From: Chthoniobacterales bacterium
GTDB lineage: Bacteria > Verrucomicrobiota > Verrucomicrobiia > Chthoniobacterales > UBA10450
Length of the DNA stretch: 5,061 nucleotides
Assembly: GCA_013694945.1 (NCBI GenBank)
Contig: JACDBM010000363.1
Location: 1-5,061 of the forward strand
Direction of reading: 5' to 3'
The translations under genes and the position numbers were made by a program. Position 1 is the stretch's first letter. Each line of letters starts with the position of its first letter. Positions 1-5,061 of this stretch are shown here, piece by piece. Below the pieces are notes generated by a model. It searched no databases. It was given only the letters and a program-made list of their open reading frames with translations, and was not told the origin of the DNA.

Positions 1-616
1 ATTCTCGCGCTACAAGCTCTACATGGGAATTACGATCCTGTGCGGAATCATCTTCCTGGCGGTGAAGCTCGCGTATGAATGGCCGGACAAGTTCCAGCAC
101 TTTGGCGCGTATATCCGCGAGGATCGCCTCGAAAAGTACGAACCCTATCTTGGCAACCATCACTTGAAGGAAAAGGGATTGGAGATGCGCCGGGAAATCA
201 CCGGCCACCTGCACAACCACGAGGCGCTGCACGACCCGGACATTCATGAGTACGAGATCCAGTTGGACCAGGTGAACGCCGATCCCACAAATCCTGGCAG
301 CGACCGTCCGCATTTCTTTCCGCTGCCCAAATCTGTCAAGATGGCGCATGTCGAAAAGGCTGACGTTGAGCACGCGGAGATGTTCGTGCCCAAACACAAC
401 ACCTTCTTTGCGACATACTTCACGATCACAGGCTTGCATGGATTGCACGTGCTGGGGGGCGTCATCGTTTTCACTTATTTTTGGCTGCCGGTCGGCGCGA
501 ACCTCTACAAGAGAAACCCGGAACATCTGGCGAACCGAGTTGAGGTCGCAGGCTTATTCTGGCACTTTGTAGACTTGGTTTGGATCTTTGTATTCCCGCT
601 ATTTTATCTCCTCTGA
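1..616 (+). CDS. ctaE: Cytochrome c oxidase subunit III, 3' part (5' end outside window)
   Basis: Subunit III is a membrane subunit of heme-copper oxidase that packs against subunit I and stabilises it. The frame is open from base 2 with no start needed at the first in-window ATG (base 23), so the gene enters from upstream; 204 residues plus TGA are visible. Three hydrophobic helices are seen at about visible residues 8-26, 133-157 and 181-203. They match the last three helices of the seven-helix family. Family signatures are TGLHGLHV (143-150) and FWHFVDLVW (186-194), which pin the identity. Odd point: between the first and second visible helices lies about 105 hydrophilic residues, where mitochondrial and Paracoccus-type proteins have a loop of about 20. 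It holds 12 histidines, including GHLHNHEALH at 68-77. By family topology this loop should face the periplasm. The gene ends one base before the subunit IV start. Confidence 0.95.
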   Translation, partial: FSRYKLYMGITILCGIIFLAVKLAYEWPDKFQHFGAYIREDRLEKYEPYLGNHHLKEKGLEMRREITGHLHNHEALHDPDIHEYEIQLDQVNADPTNPGSDRPHFFPLPKSVKMAHVEKADVEHAEMFVPKHNTFFATYFTITGLHGLHVLGGVIVFTYFWLPVGANLYKRNPEHLANRVEVAGLFWHFVDLVWIFVFPLFYLL

Positions 617-617
617 A

Positions 618-1004
618 ATGAACGAAACACAGCAATCCCTGGCCGATGATCCGAACACGCCCGTTCACATCGATGATCCGGCCGGAGAGCCCGCGTCTCA
701 CGGTCACGATCACGACCATGATGTCTCGAAGCACGTCAAGAAATACCTGCTCGTTGGTGCTCTCCTGCTGACCTTCACCGTCTTGACTGTCTTCCTTTCT
801 TACGTGGATTTTGGCAGCCACAAGGCAAACATGGCGGTCGGCATGGTCGTCGCCACGATCAAAGCTGGCTTGGTGGCCGCGATCTTTATGCACCTGAATG
901 CGGAGCGGCAGATTATCTACCGCATCCTGATCTTCACCGGCTTTTTCGTGATCGCGCTTTTCTGGCTTACTTACCTCCACTGGTACGATCCAGTCGCCCG
1001 TTAG
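618..1004 (+). CDS. ctaF: Cytochrome c oxidase subunit IV (small prokaryotic type)
   Basis: This 128-residue protein belongs to the small bacterial subunit IV family (CtaF/CyoD-like), an accessory membrane subunit of heme-copper oxidases that helps assembly or stability. Three helices are predicted at about 42-63, 70-92 and 100-121. The family hallmark is visible in helix 2: a Lys (K82) followed by LVAAIFMHL (85-93). The N-terminal 40 residues are polar and hold a His/Asp cluster, SHGHDHDHD (27-35), plus H39; such a tail could bind metal, but that is inference. ATG 618 was chosen because it sits one base after the ctaE stop; a TTG at 588 in the same frame would run back into the conserved end of ctaE. 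No Shine-Dalgarno is visible, so translation is probably coupled to ctaE. The next gene starts at the base after the stop. Confidence 0.92.
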   Translation: MNETQQSLADDPNTPVHIDDPAGEPASHGHDHDHDVSKHVKKYLLVGALLLTFTVLTVFLSYVDFGSHKANMAVGMVVATIKAGLVAAIFMHLNAERQIIYRILIFTGFFVIALFWLTYLHWYDPVAR

Positions 1005-1214
1005 ATGTCCCTCAAGGGTTTCCACATTGTTTTCATCACCTGCTCGACGCTCCTCGCGTTTGGCGTCGGTGCGTGGTGCCTGTGGGTTAATCTTGTCGTG
1101 GGCGCGCCGGTCTATCTTGCCGGTGCGATCGGTTCCTTCCTCGCTGCCCTCGGCCTCATTGTCTACGGCGTCTGGTTTTACCGCAAAATGAAGCGCCTCC
1201 GCATTATCATATGA
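1005..1214 (+). CDS. Unnamed small two-helix membrane protein in the oxidase block
   Basis: I do not recognise a named family. The 69-residue product is almost wholly hydrophobic, with predicted helices at about 6-30 and 34-58 and a basic C-terminal end (RKMKRLR, 60-66). By the positive-inside rule both ends should be cytoplasmic, giving a hairpin with a very short outer turn. It has two cysteines (C13, C25) and one histidine (H7), all near or within helix 1, and no known cofactor motif. The gene begins at the base after the subunit IV stop and overlaps the next gene by four bases (ATGA), so it is very likely real and co-translated. Its place between subunits IV and II suggests a small oxidase subunit or assembly factor; this rests on context alone. 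No Shine-Dalgarno is visible before the ATG. Confidence 0.8.
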   Translation: MSLKGFHIVFITCSTLLAFGVGAWCLWVNLVVGAPVYLAGAIGSFLAALGLIVYGVWFYRKMKRLRIII

Positions 1215-1471
1215 GAACAAAACTGCTGGCAACTCTGGGTCTCCTCCTGACCACGCAGGCCGGTCAGGCGCTGGCCTGTTCTGTCTGTTTTGGAACGCGC
1301 GACTCGAAGACCACGCAGAGCATGGCCGTTGCGATTTGGTTTCTAATGGCGGCTGTTATGTCCGTTCTGGGCGGAGTAGGCGCGTTCGGCTTCCACCTTT
1401 GGCGGCATGGCCGGATGCCGCTCGAGCCGCACCAGGAACTTACGGAAGAGGACTTAAAGCAGTATGATTAA
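1211..1471 (+). CDS. Unnamed small secreted-then-anchored protein with an N-terminal CxxC
   Basis: No named family is recognised for this 86-residue product. Residues 1-22 look like a signal peptide: basic MRTK, a Leu-rich core, then A-L-A as a signal peptidase I site. Cleavage after A22 would leave Cys as the first mature residue, in ACSVCFG (22-28), a C23-x-x-C26 pair. The lipobox fit is poor, because position -3 is Ala rather than Leu, although lipid modification is not excluded. After a short polar stretch a single helix spans about 38-62, followed by a charged cytoplasmic tail rich in Glu (PHQELTEEDL). The CxxC would thus sit at the outer membrane face, where CuA assembly happens; a thiol redox or copper-handling role is plausible but unproven. 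It overlaps the upstream gene by four bases and ctaC by eight. Confidence 0.8.
   Translation: MRTKLLATLGLLLTTQAGQALACSVCFGTRDSKTTQSMAVAIWFLMAAVMSVLGGVGAFGFHLWRHGRMPLEPHQELTEEDLKQYD
1444..1451 (+). promoter_or_regulatory. Shine-Dalgarno-like purine run before ctaC
   Basis: GGAAGAGG lies within the end of the upstream gene, 12 bases before ATG 1464. The spacing is longer than ideal, but it is one of only two recognisable ribosome binding sites in the window. It supports the start that overlaps the previous gene by eight bases. Confidence 0.45.
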
Positions 1472-2369
1472 TCTGCACCTCGCCTTGATCAACGAGTTCC
1501 TCGGCCAGCCGCCAAACGCTTCTGAGCATGGCTTTCAGATCGATCACATCCTGGAGTTCAGCCATTGGTTCATGGGCGCTCTCTTTGTCGGTTGGTCCGC
1601 CTTTTTCGTTTATGTCCTGATCCGATTCCGCCGGAGTCGTCATCCGGTCGCGGACCATGAAGGAGTGAAGAGCGGCATCTCGACGCACCTCGAGTTTGCC
1701 GTGGTGCTCATCGAAGCCGTGCTGCTGGTGGGCTTCGCGATCCCGCTTTGGGCGAAGCAGGTCAATCAATTCCCCGACGCAAAGGACGCGCTCCTGGTTC
1801 ACGCCGTCGGCCAGCAGTTCAACTGGAATTTCCATCTTCCCGGACCTGACGGCCAGTTTGGCAAACGCGATCTCAGTCTCGTCAGCAACTCGAATCCGCT
1901 GGGCCTGGACCCGAACAGCGCGGAATCAAAAGACGACCTGGTGGTTCTGGGCGAGTTGCACGTCCCGGTGAATCGTGCCGTGATTGTCGAGACGTCCTCG
2001 AAGGACGTGATCCACAACTTCGCTCTGCCAAGCATGCGGGTAGCGCAGGATGCGATTCCGGGCACGATCATCCCGCTCTGGTTTACCCCGATTAAAACAG
2101 GGACATACGAGATCGTCTGCGGCCAGCTCTGCGGGCTCGGTCACTACAGCATGAAAGGAAGTCTGGTGGTGGATACGCCCGAAGATTTTCAGGCCTGGCT
2201 AAAAGAGCGGGTTGAGCTCGCCGGGACCCAGAGCGCACCGGCACCCTTGGATCGTCCGGAAGGCGAACCTGATCCCGGCCCGCGGCAGGGCACGGTCGCA
2301 CCGCCGGGCGCGCCGAAAACTGCCGACCCAAGTGCGAGTGTGCCGCCAACTCCGCCGCCGGAGCATTAA
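1464..2369 (+). CDS. ctaC: Cytochrome c oxidase subunit II with CuA site
   Basis: Subunit II accepts electrons from the donor (cytochrome c or a partner complex) through its binuclear CuA centre and passes them to heme a of subunit I. The 301 residues show two helices (about 33-54 and 76-98) and then a periplasmic cupredoxin domain (about 108-250). CuA ligands are visible: H184 in DVIHNFALPS, then C219, C223, H227 and M230 in CGQLCGLGHYSM. The bridging Glu of classic aa3 enzymes is Gln here (Q221), as in ba3-type and several non-proteobacterial oxidases. GQQFNW (116-121) replaces the usual GHQWYW, so the classical electron-entry Trp position is Phe119, while W121 is kept. E77 at the start of helix 2 resembles the K-channel entrance Glu. 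A Pro-rich tail of about 47 residues (255-301) ends the protein; there is no fused cytochrome c domain and no clear signal peptide. Confidence 0.96.
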   Translation: MINLHLALINEFLGQPPNASEHGFQIDHILEFSHWFMGALFVGWSAFFVYVLIRFRRSRHPVADHEGVKSGISTHLEFAVVLIEAVLLVGFAIPLWAKQVNQFPDAKDALLVHAVGQQFNWNFHLPGPDGQFGKRDLSLVSNSNPLGLDPNSAESKDDLVVLGELHVPVNRAVIVETSSKDVIHNFALPSMRVAQDAIPGTIIPLWFTPIKTGTYEIVCGQLCGLGHYSMKGSLVVDTPEDFQAWLKERVELAGTQSAPAPLDRPEGEPDPGPRQGTVAPPGAPKTADPSASVPPTPPPEH

Positions 2370-2442
2370 CCACCACCTCCGTGCAATTTGGACCCGCGCA
2401 CGAGGGCGGCTGGCCCGCCGTCGTCCGTGAGTTGAATGTGCA

Positions 2443-2470
2443 GCCAAGTTCGCGCCAGTTCCGGCTTGGC
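2443..2470 (+). promoter_or_regulatory. Inverted repeat in the ctaC-ctaA gap (possible leader hairpin)
   Basis: GCCAAG at 2443-2448 is complementary to CTTGGC at 2465-2470, with a 16-base loop; two G-U pairs could extend the stem inward. It lies 27 bases upstream of the ctaA ATG, inside the only non-coding gap (2370-2497). No T-run follows, so it does not look like an intrinsic terminator. It could be an RNA hairpin in the ctaA leader, a protein-binding palindrome, or chance. The rest of the gap shows no convincing promoter. Confidence 0.25.
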
Positions 2471-2497
2471 GTAGAGTGACGAAAAGAACGTTCAGAA

Positions 2498-3541
2498 ATG
2501 GCGCCTGCTCACCACAACTTCAATCCCTGGCTCAACCGCTTTGCGTGGATCACGGCTGCCTTAACGCTGTTCCTTATCTGCAGCGGCGGAATGGTGACGA
2601 GCAAGGGTGTTGGTCTCGCTGTTCCTGATTGGCCGACTACTTTCGGCTACAACATGTTCCTCTTCCCCGTCTCGCGCTGGGTCGGGGGGATTTTCTTTGA
2701 GCACACTCATCGCTTGATTGCTTCGATGGTCGGATTCCTCACGATTGTGCTCGCCATTTGGCTCTGGCGAGCGGAGTCGCGGAAATGGCTGCGCGTGCTT
2801 GGTTGGGCCGGGCTCGGAACAGTCGTGTCGCAAGGCGTTCTCGGCGGCCTCCGCGTCACGATGCTCAAGGACGAGATCGGGATTTTCCACGCGCTCCTAG
2901 CACAGGCATTTCTCTGCCTCCTTGTTTTGATCGCCCTTGCCACTTCGCGCTTTTGGAATGATGCGAATCGGCGGCAGATCGGCTTGCCGTTCATTTCCCT
3001 TCCGCTTGTCACGACGGTGTTGATCTACGCACAGCTTGGGCTGGGAGCCACGATGCGCCACCAGCACCGGGATCTTGCAATTCTCGATTTCCCGGCCGCC
3101 TACGGCAAAGTCGTACCCGATGTAAGCGTTGAAAATCTCGCTACGATCAATCGTTGGCGCGAGGCGCACGCGCTTTCGGAGGTCACCGCCGGCCACGTTT
3201 GGCTGCAGATGGCGCATCGCTTCATGGCTGTGCTGATCGCCGCGGGCGTGATTGCTTACTGGATCAAAACGAGACAGCGGCCTGAAGGAGCGAATGGGAT
3301 GCTGCGGAATCTTTCCGCATTCTGGCTCTTTTTTCTCGCGTGCCAGATCACGCTCGGAGCGTGGACCATCTGGAGCAATAAAGCGGCGGATATTGCGACC
3401 GCGCATGTCGGTGTGGGTGCAAGCATGCTCGCGCTAGGCGTGAGTATTTGCGCGATCGCTATGCACCTTCGCCGCCGTGAACAAAGACTGGCGCCTGCTA
3501 CCGGGCAGCTGCGCGCGCAAGAGGAAGCCCACGCGCTGTGA
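2498..3541 (+). CDS. ctaA: Heme A synthase (COX15/CtaA)
   Basis: CtaA is a membrane enzyme that oxidises the C8 methyl of heme O to a formyl group, giving heme A for the oxidase. The 347 residues form eight helices in two similar halves. The family's key residues are visible: E68 and H71 in EHTHR (68-72), H131 in GIFHALLAQ, H240 in QMAHRFMA and H303 in TAHVGVGA; these correspond to the catalytic Glu and the four heme-ligand His of the Bacillus enzyme. The first outer loop reads GLAVPDWP (39-46) and has no cysteine pair, unlike Bacillus CtaA. The linker around 186-232, after helix 5, is long (MRHQHRD onward). An in-frame TGA at 2477-2479 and no other start between make ATG 2498 the only choice. 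No strong Shine-Dalgarno is seen. The stop overlaps the GTG start of ctaB by four bases. Confidence 0.95.
   Translation: MAPAHHNFNPWLNRFAWITAALTLFLICSGGMVTSKGVGLAVPDWPTTFGYNMFLFPVSRWVGGIFFEHTHRLIASMVGFLTIVLAIWLWRAESRKWLRVLGWAGLGTVVSQGVLGGLRVTMLKDEIGIFHALLAQAFLCLLVLIALATSRFWNDANRRQIGLPFISLPLVTTVLIYAQLGLGATMRHQHRDLAILDFPAAYGKVVPDVSVENLATINRWREAHALSEVTAGHVWLQMAHRFMAVLIAAGVIAYWIKTRQRPEGANGMLRNLSAFWLFFLACQITLGAWTIWSNKAADIATAHVGVGASMLALGVSICAIAMHLRRREQRLAPATGQLRAQEEAHAL
3521..3525 (+). promoter_or_regulatory. Shine-Dalgarno deciding the GTG start of ctaB
   Basis: GAGGA inside the 3' end of ctaA lies 12 bases before GTG 3538 and 27 before the alternative ATG 3553. It favours the GTG, which also gives a GTGA stop-start overlap with ctaA. 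Confidence 0.45.
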
Positions 3542-4461
3542 AGACGGTCACGATGGATCCGGCACCGCCTGCCGAGGGAGCGGCACTGGGAAGGACAGCT
3601 TCGCCGAGCCTTCCGGTGGCTGATTTTGCGGAGCTGGTGAAAGCGCGGCTCACGCTACTTGTGCTCCTGACGACAGCAGTGGGGTTTTATCTGGGCGCGC
3701 CCGTTGGATTTCAGGCGCTCGAATTGTTTCACGTCGTCTTCGGCACCGCGCTGGCCGCGGCCGGGGCTGCGGCGCTAAATCAATGGTGGGAGTACCAGCT
3801 CGATGCGCTGATGCACCGCACCAGGACGCGTCCTATTCCTGGGGGCCGAATGCTCCCCCGCGACGGTTTCATCGTCGGTGTGTTGTTTTCCGCTGCGGGT
3901 GTCGCGTATCTCAGCGTTGCGTGCAACTTGCTTAGCGCGCTTCTCGCCGCAGCCACGATCGCAATTTACCTTTTCTGCTACACCCCCCTCAAGCGCATCA
4001 GCACGGCGAACACATTGGTCGGTGCAATCCCTGGCGCGCTGCCGCCGATGATTGGCTGGGCCGCCGCGCGCAATGAAGTGGGATGGCCCGCGTGGAGTTT
4101 GTTTGCGATTCTCTTCTGCTGGCAGATGCCGCACTTTTTCGCGATCGCGTGGATGTATCGTGAAGACTATGCTCGCGCTGGCTTTCGAATGTTATCCGGG
4201 AGCGATCTGGACGGCGCGCGCAGCGGACGGCAGAGCGTCATTTTTGCCCTCCTGCTGCTTGGGGCGAGCGGCCTCCCAGCGCTTCTGGGTTTGACCTCCC
4301 CTAGCTGGCTTCTGTTGGGGCTACTCGCAGGGGCCGGCTTTCTCACCCTCGCCATTCGCTTCGCGCTTCGGCGGGAACTCCCCGAGGCTCGCGGTCTCTT
4401 TCTAGGTTCCATCATTTATTTGCCGCTTCTGTTAACTCTGCTCGTCCTGGCGAAAAAATGA
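3538..4461 (+). CDS. ctaB: Protoheme IX farnesyltransferase (heme O synthase)
   Basis: CtaB (COX10/CyoE, UbiA superfamily) transfers a farnesyl group to protoheme IX to give heme O, the substrate of CtaA encoded just upstream. The 307 residues are very hydrophobic after a polar N-terminus of about 30, with many helices as in the family. The first prenyl-diphosphate/Mg motif is NQWWEYQLDALMHRTRTRP (81-99): N81, D89, M92, R94-T95 and R98-P99 are kept, while the usual first Asp is Glu85. YTPLKR (148-153) and WQMPHFFAIAW (195-205) are typical, followed by YREDYARAGFRML (207-219) and the second Asp-rich part SDLDG (222-226). The start is GTG 3538, supported by the GTGA overlap and GAGGA; ATG 3553 would drop five residues without affecting any motif. 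The end overlaps the SCO gene by four bases (ATGA). Confidence 0.96.
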   Translation: MKTVTMDPAPPAEGAALGRTASPSLPVADFAELVKARLTLLVLLTTAVGFYLGAPVGFQALELFHVVFGTALAAAGAAALNQWWEYQLDALMHRTRTRPIPGGRMLPRDGFIVGVLFSAAGVAYLSVACNLLSALLAAATIAIYLFCYTPLKRISTANTLVGAIPGALPPMIGWAAARNEVGWPAWSLFAILFCWQMPHFFAIAWMYREDYARAGFRMLSGSDLDGARSGRQSVIFALLLLGASGLPALLGLTSPSWLLLGLLAGAGFLTLAIRFALRRELPEARGLFLGSIIYLPLLLTLLVLAKK

Positions 4462-5061
4462 ACGGCACCACCACGATATCCTCCGCGAAGCCGCGACCCT
4501 CACCAGCGTCGATCGCGTGGTATGCGACGTTGATCCTGATCCCGGTTCTGACAGCGGCGTTTCTCTTCTGGTTGCGCCAGGCGCAAGTGCAACAAATGGC
4601 TCGTCGCACGATCCCAACCCATGGGACCGTGCCCGAGTTCCAGCTGACGAACCAAACTGGCCAGCCGTTCGGTTCCGCTCAATTGGAAGGGAAAATCTGG
4701 ATCGCGGATTTTATTTTCACGAGCTGTCCTGGGCCCTGTCCGATGATTAGCAGCCGGATGAGTGAGCTGCAAAGGCCGCTCGAAGACTCGGATGTGCATC
4801 TCGTCTCCTTCACAGTCGATCCGGGGACGGACACCCCCGAGGTCTTGCGCGAATATGGTGAGCGTTTGCACGCGCGAAGCGGCCGATGGGATTTCCTCAC
4901 CGGTCCGGAGACGGCGATCTACCCTTTAATTCGCGACGGGTTCAAGCTCGGTGTCTCCGACGGCGCGGAGGAAATGGGCACTCCGGTGCACAGCACTCGT
5001 GCAGCCTTGGTGGATCGGAGGGGTACGATTCGGGGCTACTACGATATGACCGCGCCGGACA
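4458..5061 (+). CDS. SCO1/SenC copper chaperone for oxidase assembly, 3' end outside window
   Basis: SCO proteins are membrane-anchored thioredoxin-fold copper carriers that deliver copper to, or reduce, the CuA site of subunit II. The frame runs open from ATG 4458 to the window edge (201 complete codons), so the gene is cut near its end; the family usually has about 200-230 residues. A polar N-terminus is followed by one anchor helix at about 19-39, then the soluble domain. VPEFQLTNQTGQPF (58-71) is the usual first strand and turn. The copper ligands are visible: C90 and C94 in TSCPGPCPM (88-96), and H178 in TPVHSTRAALVDRRG (175-189). FTVDPGTDTPEVL (118-130) is also characteristic. It overlaps ctaB by four bases with no Shine-Dalgarno, so translation is probably coupled. 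Its place directly after the heme A genes fits a joint assembly operon. Confidence 0.94.
   Translation, partial: MNGTTTISSAKPRPSPASIAWYATLILIPVLTAAFLFWLRQAQVQQMARRTIPTHGTVPEFQLTNQTGQPFGSAQLEGKIWIADFIFTSCPGPCPMISSRMSELQRPLEDSDVHLVSFTVDPGTDTPEVLREYGERLHARSGRWDFLTGPETAIYPLIRDGFKLGVSDGAEEMGTPVHSTRAALVDRRGTIRGYYDMTAPD

Noticed and set aside
588..617. TTG at 588 as an upstream start for subunit IV
   Set aside because: It would overlap the conserved end of subunit III by 29 bases and add ten residues with no family support. ATG 618 sits right after the stop.
471..1232. Long open frame on the - strand (253 codons) across subunits III, IV and the small genes
   Set aside because: It lies antisense to well-supported genes, has a charged low-complexity composition and no recognisable domain. 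It reflects codon bias on the + strand.
2405..2419. GGCGG/CCGCC hairpin after ctaC as an intrinsic terminator
   Set aside because: The stem is only five pairs and no T-run follows.
2212..2430. + strand open frame bridging the end of ctaC and the gap
   Set aside because: It is mostly an alternative frame of the Pro-rich ctaC tail, with an Arg-rich product and no domain or start signal.
2449..2477. Possible promoter TTCGCG - 17 bases - TAGAGT before ctaA
   Set aside because: Matches to the -35 and -10 consensus are weak and could easily occur by chance; it also overlaps the inverted repeat.
2897..3406. Open frame on the - strand (169 codons) inside ctaA
   Set aside because: It is fully antisense to a conserved heme A synthase, and its product is Arg-rich with no motif.

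Overview
The window is one continuous + strand block of a heme-copper cytochrome c oxidase locus, together with the genes that make its heme A and load its copper. Eight protein-coding genes are supported, and both edge genes are cut by the window. No RNA gene, mobile element, CRISPR array or origin was seen.

Layout: (1) the 3' part of subunit III (ctaE); (2) a small three-helix subunit IV (ctaF type); (3) an unnamed 69-residue protein with two predicted membrane helices; (4) an unnamed 86-residue protein with a signal peptide, a mature N-terminal Cys-x-x-Cys and one membrane helix; (5) the CuA subunit II (ctaC); (6) a 128-base gap, the only appreciable non-coding stretch; (7) heme A synthase (ctaA); (8) heme O synthase (ctaB); (9) a SCO1/SenC copper chaperone, cut at the right edge. 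Within 1-2369 and 2498-5061 the genes touch or overlap (spacings +1, 0, -4, -8, then -4, -4), which points to translational coupling and two tight transcription-translation blocks.

How they fit together: CtaB farnesylates protoheme to heme O and CtaA oxidises heme O to heme A, the cofactor of subunit I, whose gene is not in the window but is expected just upstream. The SCO protein is the expected copper donor to the CuA site of subunit II. Subunits III and IV complete the membrane complex. The two small unnamed proteins lie inside the subunit block, between IV and II, so they are the best candidates for undescribed subunits or assembly factors of this enzyme.

Organism: a moderately GC-rich, aerobic, diderm-type bacterium. 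The order III-IV-small-small-II, a CuA motif with Gln in place of Glu, a subunit III with a long hydrophilic loop, and a CtaA without loop-1 cysteines suggest the Verrucomicrobiota/Acidobacteriota/Planctomycetota range. These groups often place such an oxidase next to an alternative complex III. The taxon is inferred from recall of family features, not from a database match. The chemistry is well known; what is unusual is the two small proteins and the His-rich segments on subunits III and IV.
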